Below are positions 13,397 through 21,524 of a stretch of 32,675 nucleotides of DNA, one piece after another (within the stretch, counting starts at the first letter, position 1; the number at the start of each line of letters is the position of its first letter). A model generated the notes under the pieces. The model was given only the letters and a program-made list of their open reading frames with translations, had not been told where the DNA came from and did no database searches. The DNA is from a virus, in the IMG/VR virus record IMGVR_UViG_3300042502_000646, positions 1 through 32,675 of that record, one strand, 5' to 3'. A program made the position numbers and the translations under genes.

Positions 13397-13615
13397 ATGA
13401 AAGCAACAGTACAAATATCTTTTAAAGATAAAGAAACAGGTTTACAATATAAACCCGGGCAAACATTTGAAGCGTCATCTGAACGTATCAAAGAAATTAA
13501 CAAAGCACTTAAGGGAGCTTTGCAAATTATTTTAGAACCTACTCCCGAGCAATTAGATTTGGAAGTTGAAACGGAAACAATTATTAAAAAACGTAGACGC
13601 TCTAAAAAAGCATAA
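13397..13615 (+). CDS. Hypothetical late-operon leader protein, 72 aa
   Basis: MKATVQISFKDKETGLQYKPGQTFEASSERIKEINKALK gives a small beta-barrel-like start, and a basic tail KKRRRSKKA ends the protein. This resembles short proteins before terminase genes in Bacteroidota phages. Its TAA overlaps the sigma gene ATG (TAATG), which ties the translation of the two. Role unknown. Confidence 0.7.
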   Translation: MKATVQISFKDKETGLQYKPGQTFEASSERIKEINKALKGALQIILEPTPEQLDLEVETETIIKKRRRSKKA

Positions 13616-14097
13616 TGTTAAACGAACTTGTAAAGTACCATAAAGAGTTATTATCTATGGCAAAGAAATTTGACCATCATAACTCCGACGACCTTTTACA
13701 AGACACTTACATTAAACTTTACGAAACAGGTAAACAATTTCACGAAATAGATTTCGGATATATTTATATCGTAATGCGGTCAATCTACATTAATAAAATC
13801 AGAAATACAAAAGAAATTCCAATAGATGACTTTAGTGTATTTGAAATATCAAATGAAGATTACCAGGAGCAGAAAATTAATTTAAACAAGCTCTCAAATG
13901 TTGAAAAGCAGTTATATTACGCTTACTTTGGTAGAAAGATTACGAATGATAAGAATGAAATAATAGCAGAAATAGATGGTGCAAACCTTTCAAAATTATC
14001 ACGTGAAACAGGGATACCTTACCGAACTATATACACACGATTTCAACGTATAAAATTAAAACTATGCAAGGACTTGGAGATGCAATCAAAGTTGTAA
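13615..14097 (+). CDS. Phage sigma-70-like factor
   Basis: 160 aa. SDDLLQDTYIKLYETG (24-39) is the characteristic region-2 helix, followed by FGYIYIVMRSIYINKIRN (47-64), the region 2.3/2.4 part. LSKLSRETGIPYRTIYTRFQRIKLKL (125-150) is a region-4-type HTH. The length and two-part layout match ECF-size sigma factors without extra domains. Its position just ahead of the terminase and structural genes is typical for a late-gene regulator. Inference: it directs host RNA polymerase to the TTWCGTTA motifs. Confidence 0.8.
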   Translation: MLNELVKYHKELLSMAKKFDHHNSDDLLQDTYIKLYETGKQFHEIDFGYIYIVMRSIYINKIRNTKEIPIDDFSVFEISNEDYQEQKINLNKLSNVEKQLYYAYFGRKITNDKNEIIAEIDGANLSKLSRETGIPYRTIYTRFQRIKLKLCKDLEMQSKL

Positions 14098-14399
14098 CGG
14101 ATGCTTTAGGAATAGAGCAGTGCGATAATTGTCAGAAAAGACAAAGCAAACTAAATAAATTATTCCCTTTTAAGAAAGCACAAAAGCCAACTGATGAGGA
14201 TATGATATTTTTAAACGATGTTTTTAGTTGGTATCAAGGTTTGCCAATTCCGAGAAGTAAGGTACAAGATATAATTTATTGCGAGGGTATTTGGTTAAGA
14301 TTATTCAATGTAAAAACTGACAGCTGTAGAAGTTGTGGAGCTACATATCAAAATAACTATATGAAAGATTTGAAAAGATTATGGGAAAACACAAAGTAA
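14064..14399 (+). CDS. Zinc-finger protein beside the terminase genes
   Basis: 111 aa. CDNCQKRQSKLNKLF (20-34) supplies one CxxC pair and SCRSCGATYQN (~88-98) another, so a single zinc ribbon is likely. A helical middle (TDEDMIFLNDVFSWYQ) separates them. A recurrent gene upstream of terminase in Bacteroidota phages; function unproven. Overlaps the sigma gene by 34 bases. Confidence 0.75.
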   Translation: MQGLGDAIKVVTDALGIEQCDNCQKRQSKLNKLFPFKKAQKPTDEDMIFLNDVFSWYQGLPIPRSKVQDIIYCEGIWLRLFNVKTDSCRSCGATYQNNYMKDLKRLWENTK

Positions 14400-14851
14400 T
14401 ATACGAAAGATATAAAGTTTACGATAATGGGAGTGTGTATGATAAACTTAAATGCAAGTTTCTTAATTATTATATAACTAAAGGAGGTTATGTAATATTT
14501 AATTTGTGTATTGGAAACAAGCATAAATCACATTATGCACATAGATTAGTTGCAGAAGCATTTATTAACAATTTAGAGAATAAAAGAACCATTAACCATA
14601 AAGACGGAAATAAACTAAATAATGATATATCTAATTTAGAATGGAATACACATAAAGAAAATATGGTACATGCGTTCAATAATGGAATAAAAAATAATGA
14701 ACATTCTAAAAGAAAAATAAAAGATTTACATACAGGAGATATTTTTTTAGGTGTTAAAAGTGTATCTGAAAAATTTGGAATATCTAAATATTCATTATAC
14801 AAGTCATTGTCAGGTTACAGAAATAATAATAAAAGATTTGCATATGAGTAA
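14381..14851 (+). CDS. HNH homing-type endonuclease with NUMOD domains
   Basis: 156 aa. A NUMOD4-like opening (YERYKVYDNGSVYDKL) is followed by HRLVAEAFI and NHKDGNKLNNDISNLEW (72-88), the HNH core with its usual NHxDGxKxNNxxxNLEW wording. Residues ~108-156 resemble a NUMOD1 DNA-binding segment (VKSVSEKFGISKYSLYKSL). It nicks or cuts DNA and is probably a selfish free-standing homing endonuclease inserted between the zinc-finger gene and TerS. It overlaps both genes only slightly, and neither is split. Confidence 0.85.
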   Translation: MGKHKVIYERYKVYDNGSVYDKLKCKFLNYYITKGGYVIFNLCIGNKHKSHYAHRLVAEAFINNLENKRTINHKDGNKLNNDISNLEWNTHKENMVHAFNNGIKNNEHSKRKIKDLHTGDIFLGVKSVSEKFGISKYSLYKSLSGYRNNNKRFAYE

Positions 14852-15245
14852 AAATAAATACATAGAAAATCCTGAAACATTACTTAATTTATGGAATGAA
14901 TATAAAAGTTTCATAGATAGTAATCCTGATATTCAAGAAGTAGCAACTGCGAGAGGAGTAGTTGAATTAAATATAAAAAAACCATATTTAAGGCAAGGTT
15001 TTGAGAGCTATGCTTATAATAAATTAGGGCATCATATTAGCCAATATATAGACAATCAAGAAAATGCATATACTGAATTTCTTGGAGTCATTACGCATAT
15101 ACGCAAGGAATGGGAAAACGACCAAATAAGCGGAAGTTTAACAGGAAGATACAAAGCACCTAATTTAGTGGCACGTTTAAACGGACTAACTGAAAAGCAA
15201 GAAATCAAACACGATATAACATCATTTGAATTTGGGAACGATTAA
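14844..15245 (+). CDS. terS: Terminase small subunit
   Basis: 133 aa from the ATG at 14844 (MSKNKYIENPETLLNLWNEY); the frame runs 31 codons further upstream but only through the HNH gene. The internal RGVVELNIKKPYLRQGFESY and YTEFLGVITHIRKEWE segments are a familiar Bacteroidota terminase-small pattern, and the C-terminus (NLVARLNGLTEKQEI) resembles the end that contacts TerL. It recognises phage DNA to start packaging. It overlaps TerL by 20 bases. Confidence 0.75.
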   Translation: MSKNKYIENPETLLNLWNEYKSFIDSNPDIQEVATARGVVELNIKKPYLRQGFESYAYNKLGHHISQYIDNQENAYTEFLGVITHIRKEWENDQISGSLTGRYKAPNLVARLNGLTEKQEIKHDITSFEFGND

Positions 15246-16428
15246 AGGTTACAATCCACACGATAAGCAAAAGTTAATACATCACTCGATAAATAAAGAA
15301 GAATATAAGTACTATATTTTAAATATTGGTAGACAGTTCGGAAAATCGATGTTAGGTATTAATCAGTTATTGTATTGGGCAATAAATGATAAAGGTTGCA
15401 ATATCGCTTGGGTAACTCCAATTTATAAGCAAGGTAAAAAAGTATTTGATGAAATCGAAAAGGCTACTTCTAAAAGTGGTCTTTTTGAGTTTAATAGAAG
15501 TGATTTAACTATTCAAGGTTTTGGATCTAAAATCAATTTCTTTTCAGGAGAGCGTCCCGATAATATTCGTGGTAATACATTTGATTATCTTATAATTGAT
15601 GAGTACGCTTTTACACGTTCTGAACTTTGGGACGAAGTACTTTCTGCAACCGTATTAGTAAAAGGCAAAAAGGTAATATTCATATCAACTCCAAATGGTA
15701 AGAATCACTTTTACAAAATGAGTTTAATGGCTAATTATGATAATCGATACAAGTATTTTAAATATACTTCTTACGATAATCCAATGATTAACCATTTAGA
15801 TTTAGATGAGCGTAGACAAAATTTACCTAAACATATATTTGAGCAAGAATACCTTGCCGAGTTTTTGGATAATGGTAGCGGACTTTTCACAAATGTAAAC
15901 GAGTGTATAAAATTAGCGAATACATCAACTAAATTTTATGGTGGTTTGGATATTGGGCGTGCAGATGACTACACAGTTTTATCAATAGTTAACGAAAATA
16001 ACGAAATGATATATTGCGATAGGTGGCGTCAAGATGAATGGACAAATATAATTGATAAGGTTGCCAATAAAATAAACGAATACAATGCTACAACTTATGT
16101 CGAAGTAAATAACCAGGGTGATGTGTTTTTTGAAATGCTAAAAAAGAAAGTAGGAAACAAGATATTCCCATTTGTAACTACTTCAAAAAGTAAACCGATT
16201 ATGATTGAAGATTTAGCGGTTCTATTTGAACAAAAGAATATATCTATTTTAGACATTAATTGGCTTGTAGATGAATTAAATGCTTTTACCTATATCTACA
16301 ACTCTCAAACAAGGAATGTTCAATATACTGCACCCGTTGGAGTTCACGACGATAGCGTTATAAGTTTGTCTTTAGCGGTGCAATCTTGCAAGCATTTGAG
16401 AAACAAAGGAAAATTAATGTTCGGATAA
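15226..16428 (+). CDS. terL: Terminase large subunit
   Basis: 400 aa. Walker A GRQFGKS (35-41), Walker B YLIIDEYAF (D125/E126), an FISTPNG coupling motif near 146-152, and a C-terminal RNase H-like nuclease with GLDIGRADDYTV (D near 242) and HDDSVISL (D near 375). Motor and nuclease that packages DNA into proheads. No ATG fits: the start must be TTG at 15226 or 15232, inside the TerS end. This is odd for such a gene and may indicate coupled translation. Confidence 0.9.
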   Translation: MNLGTIKGYNPHDKQKLIHHSINKEEYKYYILNIGRQFGKSMLGINQLLYWAINDKGCNIAWVTPIYKQGKKVFDEIEKATSKSGLFEFNRSDLTIQGFGSKINFFSGERPDNIRGNTFDYLIIDEYAFTRSELWDEVLSATVLVKGKKVIFISTPNGKNHFYKMSLMANYDNRYKYFKYTSYDNPMINHLDLDERRQNLPKHIFEQEYLAEFLDNGSGLFTNVNECIKLANTSTKFYGGLDIGRADDYTVLSIVNENNEMIYCDRWRQDEWTNIIDKVANKINEYNATTYVEVNNQGDVFFEMLKKKVGNKIFPFVTTSKSKPIMIEDLAVLFEQKNISILDINWLVDELNAFTYIYNSQTRNVQYTAPVGVHDDSVISLSLAVQSCKHLRNKGKLMFG

Positions 16429-16447
16429 TCAAAAAAAAAATAAATAA

Positions 16448-16462
16448 TTACGTTATATAAAT
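16448..16462 (+). promoter_or_regulatory. Candidate phage-specific promoter motif 2
   Basis: TTACGTTATATAAAT directly before the ATG at 16463, with an A10 run starting 17 bases upstream of the core. Same 15-nt spacing as the other three copies. Confidence 0.65.
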
Positions 16463-17101
16463 ATGGAAGTTACTATACCAACATCATTAAAAGAAATTAC
16501 TTGCTTACAACTTCATAAAATTACTGAAGCTGTTAAGCTAATTGACAATGATACGCTTTTAAAAATGACTATCGTGTCAATAGTTTGTGAATTGCAACTC
16601 GACAAAGTAGTTAAGTTTTCAATGTCAGATATAAACGAAATTGCAGACAGCGTTTTGAACTTATTAAACTCAAAGCCACAGATTGAACATTTTACAATCG
16701 ATGGTATAAAGTTTGGTTTTATTCCGAATCTTGACACGATGTCAGGATCTGAATTTTTAGACGCTGAAATGTATTTGAATGTAGATATATTTAAAGCTAT
16801 GGCTGTTTTATATCGACCGATTAAAAGAGAGAAAAACAAGTTGTACACGATTGAAAAATACAAGGGTAGTGATAAGTATGCCGAGTTAATGCGTAAAGCT
16901 CCTGCAAGTGCCTACATAGGTGCAAAGGTTTTTTTTTCGAATTTAACAATCGACTTATTGACAACTATCCCTCAATATACACTAAAAAGTCTAACGAGTT
17001 CGGAAGTAGCTCTTTTGGAGAAAAATGGAGTTGGTACATCACAATTGATGAACTCGCTGGAAATGATAGGTTACGATTTAAAGAGGTTGTATCACAACTA
17101 A
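16463..17101 (+). CDS. Tail assembly chaperone, short product (gpG-like)
   Basis: 212 aa. MEVTIPTSLKEITCLQLHKI and the C-terminal ...KNGVGTSQLMNSLEMIGYDLKRL match chaperone-like proteins upstream of the tape measure genes in Bacteroidota siphoviruses. The frame contains a T9 run (16929-16937) that gives the canonical slippery heptamer T TTT TTT at 16930-16936 in frame 0. It is part of a two-product system with the -1 extension that follows; the tape measure gene lies 4.4 kb downstream. Confidence 0.75.
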   Translation: MEVTIPTSLKEITCLQLHKITEAVKLIDNDTLLKMTIVSIVCELQLDKVVKFSMSDINEIADSVLNLLNSKPQIEHFTIDGIKFGFIPNLDTMSGSEFLDAEMYLNVDIFKAMAVLYRPIKREKNKLYTIEKYKGSDKYAELMRKAPASAYIGAKVFFSNLTIDLLTTIPQYTLKSLTSSEVALLEKNGVGTSQLMNSLEMIGYDLKRLYHN

Positions 17102-17202
17102 ATATTAACGAAATCTTGACGCATATCGATTATTTAAAAGATAAGGCACAAGAAGAAAAATTTAAACAAGAAAATGCGAAACGTTATTTTAGCAGGACTT
17201 AA
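16930..17202 (+). CDS. Tail assembly chaperone -1 frameshift extension (gpGT-like)
   Basis: After a -1 slip at 16930-16936 the reading frame continues from TTC at 16936 to TAA 17200-17202, adding about 88 residues and giving a product of about 246 aa. This frame reads through EFNNRLIDNYPSIYTK, SSSFGEKWSWYITIDELAGND and ILTHIDYLKDKAQEEK, a natural protein sequence that resembles the second-frame part of chaperones in related phages (a GKKWxWY-type motif). Both frames look coding over 16937-17101, so neither is a relic. Confidence 0.75.
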   Translation, partial: FFFEFNNRLIDNYPSIYTKKSNEFGSSSFGEKWSWYITIDELAGNDRLRFKEVVSQLNINEILTHIDYLKDKAQEEKFKQENAKRYFSRT

Positions 17203-17617
17203 TTTAATCGTCGGACATCTAAACGAAGACGATAGAATTAAAACTATATTTTCGGCGAATGAAGATGAATTAGATTTTAACAAAAAGGATTTATACCCTA
17301 TGGCAAACGTAAGGGTAAATTCAAACGATTTCAATTCTAACGATGTAACATTTGAGGTTACAGTTGTTGATCAACGAGATACAAATAAAAGAGCGATTAC
17401 GAATAAGTTTAATGGTAATGATAACCGATGGGATAATTGGAGTTTAGCTTACGACGTATTAAGAAGCATTATAAATAAGACTGAAAGATTACAGAATGAC
17501 GAAAACATTTCTTTTGTAACGAGTTCAAGTCCGTTATTAATAGATAACGCATTTGCTAACGGATTAGATGGGTATTCTGTTTTGATTACTTTGAACTTCC
17601 CTAATAGATTATGTTAG
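17174..17617 (+). CDS. Putative tail terminator protein
   Basis: 147 aa. MRNVILAGLNLIVGHL starts a helix-strand pattern, with PMANVRVNSNDFNSNDVTFEVTVVDQRD in the centre and LDGYSVLITLNFPN at the end. This size and a strand-ended alpha/beta fold suit tail terminator/completion proteins, and the gene lies between the chaperone and a gp10-like gene, though no signature motif proves it. It overlaps the chaperone extension by 29 bases. Confidence 0.5.
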   Translation: MRNVILAGLNLIVGHLNEDDRIKTIFSANEDELDFNKKDLYPMANVRVNSNDFNSNDVTFEVTVVDQRDTNKRAITNKFNGNDNRWDNWSLAYDVLRSIINKTERLQNDENISFVTSSSPLLIDNAFANGLDGYSVLITLNFPNRLC

Positions 17618-18153
17618 ATAGAACGGAAACAAATAAGGTACTTACTAAATTTACGAAATATGTCGTAAGTCAATCTCGTGCTAATTTAACACGTAAGAAT
17701 AAAAACGTAAAGGGCAAGCTATACGATAGCATAAAAGGAGAGGCTACTACTTCAAAAAATAGTATAGGACTTTACTTTGAAATGGAAGAGTACGGAGCGT
17801 ATCAAGATAGCGGAGTAAAAGGTAAAAGTAGCGGAAATTCATTAAGCACTTTTAAGCAAGGCGGTTTCAGATTCGGAACGGGTACGGGTAAAAAAGGAGG
17901 ACTAACAGAAGGCATTAACCAATGGGTAAAAGATAGACGCTTTCAATTTAAAGATAGAGAGAGCGGAAGGTTTTTAAGTTACGAACAAACTGCTTTTATT
18001 ATAACTCGAAGCATTTGGCAAAAAGGAATTGAGGCGACTCGCTTTTTTAGTAAACCTTTTGAAGTTGGTTTTGATAGGTTGCCTGATGAATTGGTAGAGG
18101 CTTATGCTTTAGACGTAGAAAAATTGTTAAAAGAAACAACATTTAAAAAATGA
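17611..18153 (+). CDS. HK97 gp10-like tail completion protein
   Basis: 180 aa, basic. LTKFTKYVVSQSRANLTRKN and KLYDSIKGEATTSKNSIGLYFEMEEYGAYQDSGV follow the HK97-gp10-like pattern (an N-terminal helix, then a strand ending in YGxYxxxG). Gly-rich linker GTGTGKKGGLTEGIN. Probably a neck/tail completion protein. Overlaps its neighbours by 7 and 4 bases. Confidence 0.6.
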   Translation: MLDRTETNKVLTKFTKYVVSQSRANLTRKNKNVKGKLYDSIKGEATTSKNSIGLYFEMEEYGAYQDSGVKGKSSGNSLSTFKQGGFRFGTGTGKKGGLTEGINQWVKDRRFQFKDRESGRFLSYEQTAFIITRSIWQKGIEATRFFSKPFEVGFDRLPDELVEAYALDVEKLLKETTFKK

Positions 18154-19136
18154 AAAAGATATTTATAAGAAGTCCGTATTTTATTGAAGTAGATGAGGTA
18201 GGGCAAACTTCTGCAAAGATAGAAGTATTTTTGTGGAATAAAGGAACTACTGAACCAACAACTCCAAACTATACTTTTACAAAGCAAGTACCGAGTCCGA
18301 CACAAACAAAGTTATCGTGGAATGTTTCTAATTTAGCACAAGGATTTATTAAGCCTATTGCACCATTTAACGTAATAGAACCATTAGAGGAGCAAGTTGA
18401 TACGTGGTGTTATATGCGAGTTATAAGCTATTCAGATGATGTTGAGGTATTAGATGAATTGTACATATGTTTAAACGGATATACTTCTTATTTGAGTGGT
18501 TATAATCAAGGCACAGACGCAGAAGTTATACTACTTGCGAATGAAGATATAAAAAACTACGTTAAAGATTTTGCAACTACTTATGTTAATGTTTTTTTTG
18601 ATGCTGGAACTTACACTTATGAAACTTCATCTGAAACATTTACAATTATAGTAAGTGAAGCAACTATGTATAAATTGCCAATTTTAGGTATAAACAATTA
18701 CATAGATGAAGTATTTTATATTAATGCTGAAGAACTTTGCGAGCCTATTTATACGCCTGTTGTTTGTACTTATATTAATCGTTATGGCGGTTGGCAGTAT
18801 CTTACTTTCTTTAAAGCTAATCAGCAAGGTATAGACGTAAAATCTAAAGACTACAACCTATTACCTTCATCAATCGATTATAATCCATTACAAGGCGTAA
18901 AACAGCGTTTTAACTTTCAAGGTACACAAAAGATAAAATGTAATACGGGGTGGGTAGATGAAAATTACAGCGAGTTAATTCAAGATTTAATGTTAAGTCA
19001 AGTAGTTTTATTAGATAACAAGCCAGCAATAGTTAAGAGTCAATCATTTGATATTAAAACGCATTTAAAAGATAAGAACATTAACTACGAAATTGAGTTT
19101 GAATTTAACTACGGACTAATAAACGATGTGATATAA
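18150..19136 (+). CDS. Putative tail structural protein, 328 aa
   Basis: Beta-rich. MKKIFIRSPYFIEVDE starts the gene and an Ig-like TQTKLSWNVSNLAQGFIKP segment follows, with many Tyr/Thr pairs. No enzyme motif. The position between the gp10-like gene and the large baseplate gene points to a structural tail protein. It ends one base into the next ATG (ATAATGG), and the start overlaps by 4 bases, so it is a tightly packed late gene. Confidence 0.6.
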   Translation: MKKIFIRSPYFIEVDEVGQTSAKIEVFLWNKGTTEPTTPNYTFTKQVPSPTQTKLSWNVSNLAQGFIKPIAPFNVIEPLEEQVDTWCYMRVISYSDDVEVLDELYICLNGYTSYLSGYNQGTDAEVILLANEDIKNYVKDFATTYVNVFFDAGTYTYETSSETFTIIVSEATMYKLPILGINNYIDEVFYINAEELCEPIYTPVVCTYINRYGGWQYLTFFKANQQGIDVKSKDYNLLPSSIDYNPLQGVKQRFNFQGTQKIKCNTGWVDENYSELIQDLMLSQVVLLDNKPAIVKSQSFDIKTHLKDKNINYEIEFEFNYGLINDVI

Positions 19137-21391
19137 TGGTAGCACTTTACATTTACATAGATGGAATAGCTAAACGTATTGAATTATTTGACGATGAAAA
19201 GATTTCAGTAACTTCATCGGTGCAGGATATTGCCGATGTATCAAAAGCTAAAACAGATTTTACACAAAGTTTTACTATACCGGCAAGCACTACTAATAAT
19301 GAAATATTTAAGCATTGGTACGAAAGTAGTTTAGATGGTGGCTTTGACCATAGAGTAAAGTATAACGGATATATTGAAATCGATACACGTACTTTTAGAG
19401 ATGGTGCGTTTGCTTTAAACGATGTGAAGTACAAAGACAATATGGTAGATTCATATTCGATTGTATTTTATGGTAAGGCAAAGAATATAAAGGACATTTT
19501 AAAGGAAGATAAACTTGCTGTTTTAGATTTCAGTAGTTTAAACCATACTTTTACAAGTACGGAAGTAATTAATAGAATTACAAGCAATACTTACGATGTA
19601 TCATATCCGTTATTTGCAAATGATAGAATTTATAATTATGGCGGTGGCGGTACTAACGACATTACAATTAATGCTGGCTCTATAAAATGGAATACATTAT
19701 TTCCAGCTATACCATTATCAGTTATTTTAGAAAAAATAGCGGACACTTACGACTTAAATTTTACGGGTGCTTTTTTAGATTATCCACAATTTACAAAGTT
19801 ATGGATGTTGTTTAAGAATGCACAAACATTTTTGCCAAAAATATCTCCAATAAAAGTTAATTTTACAGCAAAAAGTAGTACAGATTTTACTGAATTAGAT
19901 TTAACAACTGATGAGATAGGTTTTATGATAAGACCTGAAATTAACGATTTTAGATATATAGGTGTTTCAGTTGCTACTTCAAGTTCAGAGCCTTATGATA
20001 TTTTAATTTATAAAAACGAAGTTTTAATTAATTCTTTTGTTAATATTGTTGGTAATAGTGGAACAAGAGGATTCTTTAATGGAACAATTACAACGCAAAA
20101 TATAGAAGATAAATATACTATTTATGTGAGTTCAAGAGCTGGCTTTTCATTTACAACTCAAGTTGTTTATGATGGTGGTATAGGATTTGACAGCATTAAC
20201 TATACAGCAACAAGTCCACTTCAGACAGTTGTAGGGACTATTGATGTAGGTGGTTATGCTCCTGATTTGAAACTAATTGATTTAATTACTGGTTTAATAA
20301 AAATGTTTAACCTTGTTATTATTCCAACAGATGAAACAACATACGAGTTAATTCCTTTAGAGTTATACTACAACGATGGGCGTTACAATGATATAAGTGC
20401 GAATGTAATATCTGATGACATTGAGTTAAAGAAAACTTCGATGTATAAAAATATTAATTTTAAATATCAAAAAAGCGAAAATATATTAAACACAAAGTTT
20501 AACGACTTGTTTTTATCAACTCGAAACTTTGCTTATGGTGATTTGGCATACGAGCAAATTGATAGTTTAGAAAGTTCAACATTTAGCGTAGATTTACCTT
20601 TTGAAAATGCTATGTATGAAAGAAAATCAAATAGCGATTTTCAAACCATTACATTTAAAAAGATTGATTTAGCTAACTATTTACCGAAGCCTTTATTAAT
20701 GTATGATAATGGAGTGCAGACAGTAACTCCAAACATTAGAATTGATTTACTTACGGGTGGGCATAGTAATATAACACAATACAGAAGATTTTCAAACGAT
20801 TATAATAATGGAACTATTCTTACTTTAAATTGGGGTGAAGAAATATCTACTTGGTATTTAAGTTCAGCATCAAACGGACTATACAAAAGACACTACGAAA
20901 ATTATTTGGGTAATATCTTCAATATCAAAAGTAGATTAGTAATCGTGAAATGTTACTTCAATCCAGTAGAGTTAATTGATATTAAATTAAACGATAGAAT
21001 TATTATTCGTGATAAAAAATACACGATTAATAAAATGACAACCGATATTACAAGCGGAGAAACTACAATGGAATTGCTAACAGATTATCGTAGTGGAATA
21101 GTTCCAATAGGTAACCGATTCTCTTTTGAGCCATTTTATGAAGTTGATAATGCAGAAAGAACTATTGAGATTTTATTATTAAGGAATGTAAGTCCGTTAA
21201 TATCGTTGCAATCTTCTTTATATGGGTGGATTAACTACATTAATACGGACTATTATAATGACACAACCATAAGAGTAGATATATCACAAAATACAACAGG
21301 TTCGCAACGTATAGGATATATTACTGGAAAATGGAATAATGAATTTGGAGTTGCAATAAACATCGAAATACCAATTATACAAAATGCTTAA
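19136..21391 (+). CDS. Large tail/baseplate protein
   Basis: 751 aa. MVALYIYIDGIAKRIELFDD opens a beta-rich protein; SVQDIADVSKAKTDFTQSFTIP is the familiar Bacteroidota phage phrase seen at the start of baseplate or distal-tail proteins, where an FTQSFTIP element is followed by an EIFKHWY segment. Later segments (TIKYVNFKYQK-like strands) fit a tail hub of gp27 type, but the catalytic motifs of a lytic enzyme are absent. Located directly before the tape measure gene. Confidence 0.7.
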   Translation: MVALYIYIDGIAKRIELFDDEKISVTSSVQDIADVSKAKTDFTQSFTIPASTTNNEIFKHWYESSLDGGFDHRVKYNGYIEIDTRTFRDGAFALNDVKYKDNMVDSYSIVFYGKAKNIKDILKEDKLAVLDFSSLNHTFTSTEVINRITSNTYDVSYPLFANDRIYNYGGGGTNDITINAGSIKWNTLFPAIPLSVILEKIADTYDLNFTGAFLDYPQFTKLWMLFKNAQTFLPKISPIKVNFTAKSSTDFTELDLTTDEIGFMIRPEINDFRYIGVSVATSSSEPYDILIYKNEVLINSFVNIVGNSGTRGFFNGTITTQNIEDKYTIYVSSRAGFSFTTQVVYDGGIGFDSINYTATSPLQTVVGTIDVGGYAPDLKLIDLITGLIKMFNLVIIPTDETTYELIPLELYYNDGRYNDISANVISDDIELKKTSMYKNINFKYQKSENILNTKFNDLFLSTRNFAYGDLAYEQIDSLESSTFSVDLPFENAMYERKSNSDFQTITFKKIDLANYLPKPLLMYDNGVQTVTPNIRIDLLTGGHSNITQYRRFSNDYNNGTILTLNWGEEISTWYLSSASNGLYKRHYENYLGNIFNIKSRLVIVKCYFNPVELIDIKLNDRIIIRDKKYTINKMTTDITSGETTMELLTDYRSGIVPIGNRFSFEPFYEVDNAERTIEILLLRNVSPLISLQSSLYGWINYINTDYYNDTTIRVDISQNTTGSQRIGYITGKWNNEFGVAINIEIPIIQNA

Positions 21392-21524
21392 ACTAATAAT
21401 CGAGCTATTAAAGATAGCACCAAAAGGGGAATGCGAAACGATTGATTTCGCAAAAGGTAAATACAAATTTCCAGAGAATTTTAAAGAACTTAAAGACTAT
21501 AACAAATGGCGATTACAAAAGTAA
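21384..21524 (+). CDS. Hypothetical protein, 46 aa, before the tape measure
   Basis: MLKLIIELLKIAPKGECETI then FAKGKYKFPENFKEL and DYNKWRLQK. It overlaps the baseplate gene end by 8 bases and the tape measure start by 19, so its coding status rests on operon geometry. Small helix followed by a basic segment. Function unknown; possibly a tail accessory protein. Confidence 0.55.
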   Translation: MLKLIIELLKIAPKGECETIDFAKGKYKFPENFKELKDYNKWRLQK

